Positions 7,287-8,749 of a DNA stretch of 8,749 nucleotides are shown here, piece after piece; position 1 is the stretch's first letter, and each line of letters starts with the position of its first letter. Made by a program: the position numbers and the translations under genes. This DNA comes from an uncultured Pseudomonadota bacterium (GTDB taxonomy: Bacteria > Pseudomonadota > Gammaproteobacteria > Methylococcales > Methylomonadaceae). The stretch spans positions 1-8,749 of the forward strand of contig CAIZCB010000424.1 of assembly GCA_903931355.1 (NCBI GenBank), in the 5' to 3' direction. The notes under the pieces were generated by a model that searched no databases, was not told the DNA's origin, and saw nothing but the letters and a program-made list of their open reading frames with translations.

Positions 7287-7324
7287 ATAATCTCCCCTAG
7301 CCCCTCTTTTTCAAAGAGGGGAAT
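7287..7324 (-). repeat. Right 38-bp inverted repeat with internal hairpin
   Basis: Inverse copy of 6862-6899 (35 of 38 identical). CCCCTCTTT pairs with AAAGAGGGG (7301-7321 region) around a 3-nt loop. The T-A pair here replaces a C-G pair in the left copy. The 11 bases at 7320-7330 recur at 7444-7454. Confidence 0.85.
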
Positions 7325-7330
7325 AAAATC
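7321..7330 (+). repeat. 10-bp direct repeat, left copy (putative target-site duplication)
   Basis: GAATAAAATC here recurs exactly at 7445-7454, directly outside both ends of the 18-bp terminal inverted repeats of the 114-bp element. One more matching base (G7320 and G7444) makes the exact duplication length 10 or 11. Confidence 0.7.
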
Positions 7331-7352
7331 CAATGCCGTTAAGTTAAGAACC

Positions 7353-7374
7353 GTAGGTGCGAATTCATTCGCAC
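7353..7374 (+). repeat. GTAG-type REP hairpin, left unit
   Basis: GTAG followed by GTGCGAAT (7357-7364), 2-nt loop, ATTCGCAC (7367-7374). The GTAG head plus palindrome is the signature of REP sequences handled by RAYT-type transposases. It matches the inverse unit 7389-7410 at 18 of 22 positions. Confidence 0.7.
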
Positions 7375-7388
7375 TGTTGGCGGTATCG

Positions 7389-7410
7389 GGTCGAATGAAT
7401 TCGACCCTAC
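7389..7410 (-). repeat. GTAG-type REP hairpin, right (inverted) unit
   Basis: GGGTCGAAT (7388-7396), 2-nt loop, ATTCGACCC (7399-7407), followed by TAC, so on the minus strand it is headed by GTAG. All four differences from the left unit form two compensated base pairs. Confidence 0.7.
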
Positions 7411-7444
7411 AGTTCGCCACGAACAGCTTAACTTAACGGCATTG

Positions 7445-7454
7445 GAATAAAATC
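7445..7454 (+). repeat. 10-bp direct repeat, right copy (putative target-site duplication)
   Basis: Exact copy of 7321-7330. The next bases complete CTAGGGGAGA (7454-7463), which is the exact inverse complement of 7291-7300. Confidence 0.7.
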
Positions 7455-7486
7455 TAGGGGAGAACAAGACCACAATTTTCCAAGCC

Positions 7487-7897
7487 TTATTTCTCCATCG
7501 TCACAAACGCCATTTTCGAAATCCCAGCATGTTGCACTGTCGCCATCATTTCAGCCACCTTGCCGTAATTGACCGCTTCATCAGCCCAAACATGAACCGC
7601 CACTTCTGGGTTCTTCGCTAATTCATCTCGCAAACGCAGATCCAAAGCATCCAAGCTTTCGATAGCGACTTTGTTTAAAGTGATAACCCCTTTCGCATCA
7701 ACACCCAATTGCAAAGGCTGTTTTTGAACATCTGGCGTAGTCGAAGCAGTTTTCGGTAAAGCGACATTAACTGATTGAGTCACTAACGGCGCGGTGACTA
7801 ACAAAATAATCACCAGCACCAACATCACATCCACTAAAGGCGTGACATTGATTTCGCTAACCGCATCATCGTCATCGGCATTAGTTTTAAAGCCCAT
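7487..7897 (-). CDS. exbD: Biopolymer transport protein ExbD
   Basis: Inner-membrane subunit of the ExbB-ExbD-TonB motor, which uses the proton gradient to power outer-membrane siderophore, metal or vitamin uptake. 136 residues (E. coli ExbD 141): a short acidic cytoplasmic N-terminus, one membrane helix at about 22-42, then a periplasmic domain of about 90 residues. INVTPLVDVMLVL (16-28) is the ExbD/TolR signature, with Asp23 equivalent to the proton-carrying Asp25 of E. coli. An upstream in-frame start at 8050 lies inside exbB and adds a tail unlike ExbD, so it is rejected. ATG 7900 and ATG 7897 are adjacent; AGGAG (7904-7908) is 3 nt from the first and 6 nt from the second, so 7897 is preferred. 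The ribosome site overlaps the exbB stop codon, pointing to translational coupling. ExbD rather than TolR is chosen because no tol-pal genes are visible and tonB seems to lie upstream. Confidence 0.93.
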   Translation of the reverse strand: MGFKTNADDDDAVSEINVTPLVDVMLVLVIILLVTAPLVTQSVNVALPKTASTTPDVQKQPLQLGVDAKGVITLNKVAIESLDALDLRLRDELAKNPEVAVHVWADEAVNYGKVAEMMATVQHAGISKMAFVTMEK

Positions 7898-7902
7898 CAT
7901 CC

Positions 7903-7910
7903 TCTCCTTA
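7903..7910 (-). promoter_or_regulatory. exbD ribosome-binding site overlapping the exbB stop codon
   Basis: The minus strand reads TAAGGAGA: TAA (7908-7910) ends exbB, and its last base begins the AGGAG used by exbD. Terminating and initiating ribosomes would meet here, favouring balanced ExbB:ExbD synthesis. Confidence 0.7.
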
Positions 7911-8564
7911 GGCTTTATCGCTAAACGCAATGTGTAAAAAGCCATCAACAAAATGCTCCAATGAGGCTTTGTATTGTTTGGCGCGGCGGGTGAAAAAGTT
8001 ATAGGCCAAAACAGCAGGCACCGCCACCGCAATACCAATCGCAGTCGCAATCAACGCATCGCCAATAGGCCCAGCAACGACTTCTAAACTAGAAGAACCG
8101 CTGGCACTGATTTCATGCATAGCGTGCATAATCCCTAAAACAGTCCCAAACAAACCCACGAATGGCGCGGTACTGCCGATACTGGCTAACATGGTCAAAC
8201 CCAATTCCATACGATGTTGTTCGGCTTGATTTTCGCTGCGTAAAGTTTGTTCTAACAACTCGCGCGGTTCACCGCGATATTTTAAGCTCACGGCTTTATC
8301 AGCATGAGCCAACTGCGCCAACCAAGCAAAACCGGCTTTAGCTACGCGAGCTTTAGCGCCACGCGCTTGATTTTCCGGCAAATTAGCCGCCGCTTTTAAA
8401 TCAGCCGCTTCCCAAAACGCCTCGCTGTATTGTTTGTTGTAATAACCAGTTTTAACAAACTGCCAGATTTTGAATAAAATCAAAACCCAAGTAATCACAG
8501 AGAAACCAAGCAAAGTGTACAAAGTCGCATCAATGATGATATTGGGATCAATATGGTGTGGCAT
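7908..8564 (-). CDS. exbB: MotA/TolQ/ExbB proton channel family protein, ExbB
   Basis: Channel-forming subunit of the TonB motor in the inner membrane. 218 residues with three helices: about 15-37, 124-147 and 168-190. A long cytoplasmic region lies between helices 1 and 2, as in the family. The conserved core is complete: [19 protein letters not shown] (131-149) and [19 protein letters not shown] (165-183). Thr141 and Thr174 match Thr148 and Thr181 of E. coli ExbB. Asp169 stands where E. coli has Glu176, a conservative change at a residue important for function. AGGAG (8572-8576 on the complement) lies 7 nt before ATG 8564. exbD follows 10 bp downstream. An inverted REP pair separates the start from the probable tonB end, 151 bp upstream. 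Confidence 0.94.
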   Translation of the reverse strand: MPHHIDPNIIIDATLYTLLGFSVITWVLILFKIWQFVKTGYYNKQYSEAFWEAADLKAAANLPENQARGAKARVAKAGFAWLAQLAHADKAVSLKYRGEPRELLEQTLRSENQAEQHRMELGLTMLASIGSTAPFVGLFGTVLGIMHAMHEISASGSSSLEVVAGPIGDALIATAIGIAVAVPAVLAYNFFTRRAKQYKASLEHFVDGFLHIAFSDKA

Positions 8565-8611
8565 TTAAAGTCTCCTGAGTTTTTAAAGTTTTATTTTTAT
8601 CGTTAGCATTC

Positions 8612-8642
8612 GTAGGCCGGAATAAGCGTAAGCGTTTCCGGC
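8612..8642 (+). repeat. GTAG-type REP hairpin, left unit, second family
   Basis: GTAG then GCCGGAA (8616-8622) pairing with TTCCGGC (8636-8642) over a 13-nt loop that contains AAGCGT twice in tandem (8624-8635). The form GTAGGCCGGA resembles enterobacterial REP units. Its inverse partner is at 8674-8703. Confidence 0.75.
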
Positions 8643-8673
8643 GAAAAGCTTTAACCGTTGTGAAAAGCACACA

Positions 8674-8703
8674 GCCAGAAACGCTACGCTTATTCTGGCC
8701 TAC
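8674..8703 (-). repeat. GTAG-type REP hairpin, right (inverted) unit, second family
   Basis: GCCAGAA (8674-8680) pairs with TTCTGGC (8693-8699), then CTAC, which is GTAG on the minus strand. It matches 8612-8642 inversely with two substitutions and one missing A. The two substitutions form one compensated stem pair (G-C against A-T). The pair spans 8612-8703 with a 31-bp spacer, a BIME-like arrangement. Confidence 0.75.
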
Positions 8704-8715
8704 ATCTTTAACAAC

Positions 8716-8749
8716 TTACTCCAGCAAGCTAAATACAATCGGCACAATC
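8716..8749 (-). CDS. C-terminal end of a probable TonB protein (partial)
   Basis: Only the last codons are inside the window. On the minus strand the frame reads IVPIVFSLLE and then TAA at 8716-8718. A short amphipathic strand of the type VPI.FSL just before the stop is common at the end of TonB C-terminal domains. The position in front of exbB-exbD on the same strand is a usual place for tonB. The visible part is too short for proof. Another exported or periplasmic protein cannot be excluded. Confidence 0.45.
   Translation of the reverse strand, partial: IVPIVFSLLE

Larger units (their letters stand above)
6862..7324. mobile_element. Putative DUF559 nuclease cassette bounded by 38-bp inverted hairpin repeats
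   Basis: A 463-bp unit: the left 38-bp repeat (6862-6899), one DUF559 gene, and the right 38-bp repeat (7287-7324) in inverse orientation with 35 of 38 bases identical. It sits between two convergent housekeeping genes. Nearly all of the unit is repeat or nuclease gene, which suggests it moves or is copied as a block. I see no target-site duplication next to the 38-bp ends, and no transposase or RAYT gene is in the window. Mobility is therefore an inference from structure. Confidence 0.5.
7331..7444. mobile_element. 114-bp MITE-like element carrying an inverted REP pair
   Basis: The ends are perfect 18-bp inverted repeats, CAATGCCGTTAAGTTAAG (7331-7348) and its complement (7427-7444), flanked by a 10-bp direct repeat. 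The centre holds two GTAG-headed hairpins in inverted orientation (7353-7374 and 7389-7410). It has no coding capacity, so it would need a transposase supplied elsewhere. It lies directly beside the DUF559 cassette and splits a palindrome there, so it arrived later. Confidence 0.7.

Noticed and set aside
7301..7321. Cassette hairpin as an intrinsic terminator for exbD or the DUF559 gene
   Set aside because: The stem is strong but no U-tract follows on either strand.
6862..7454. CRISPR-like array from the repeated units
   Set aside because: The repeats are inverted pairs of different families without regular spacers.
7898..8050. 51-residue extension of ExbD into exbB
   Set aside because: It is read in another frame of the exbB coding region, has no ExbD similarity, and the ribosome site at 7904-7908 fixes the start at 7897 or 7900.

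Overview
The window looks like a chromosomal stretch of a gammaproteobacterium with moderate GC. ClpB has the same length as the E. coli protein (857 residues) and aligns closely with it as I remember it. The repeat types and the haem-c membrane protein hint at a methanotroph of the Methylococcales type, but no diagnostic methane-oxidation gene is present, so that is a weak inference.

Layout: (1) 1-1086 (+) is the 3' part of an acyltransferase-3 membrane protein, cut by the window edge. It ends in a 4-bp convergent overlap with (2) 1083-1985 (-), a four-helix membrane protein with one CxxCH haem-c motif. (3) A strong symmetric terminator at 2051-2082 lies behind (4) a CspA-family cold-shock gene, 2103-2306 (-). 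(5) 2450-2734 (-) encodes a small DUF1640-type coiled-coil protein with a C-terminal membrane helix. Divergent from it is (6) clpB, 2904-5477 (+), preceded by a near-consensus sigma-32 heat-shock promoter. (7) 5508-5612 is a hairpin-rich, probably dispersed repeat. (8) 5706-6803 (+) encodes an Old Yellow Enzyme (NemA-like alkene reductase). (9) 6862-7463 is a composite repeat region. A DUF559 nuclease-like gene lies between 38-bp inverted repeats that each fold into a hairpin. Immediately to its right a 114-bp MITE-like element, carrying two GTAG-type REP hairpins, appears inserted with a 10-bp direct repeat. (10) 7487-7897 exbD and 7908-8564 exbB (-) form a tightly coupled pair. Upstream of them are a second inverted REP pair (8612-8703) and the last codons of a probable tonB (8716-8749, -).

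How the genes work together: exbB, exbD and the probable tonB would form the inner-membrane motor that energises outer-membrane transport. clpB is the heat-inducible disaggregase. The other genes look like independent units. The most unusual part is 6862-7463, where a mobile-looking nuclease cassette and a nested REP element occupy the gap between the convergent oxidoreductase and exbBD genes. In all three inverted hairpin pairs of the window, most or all of the differences between partners are paired substitutions that keep each hairpin intact.
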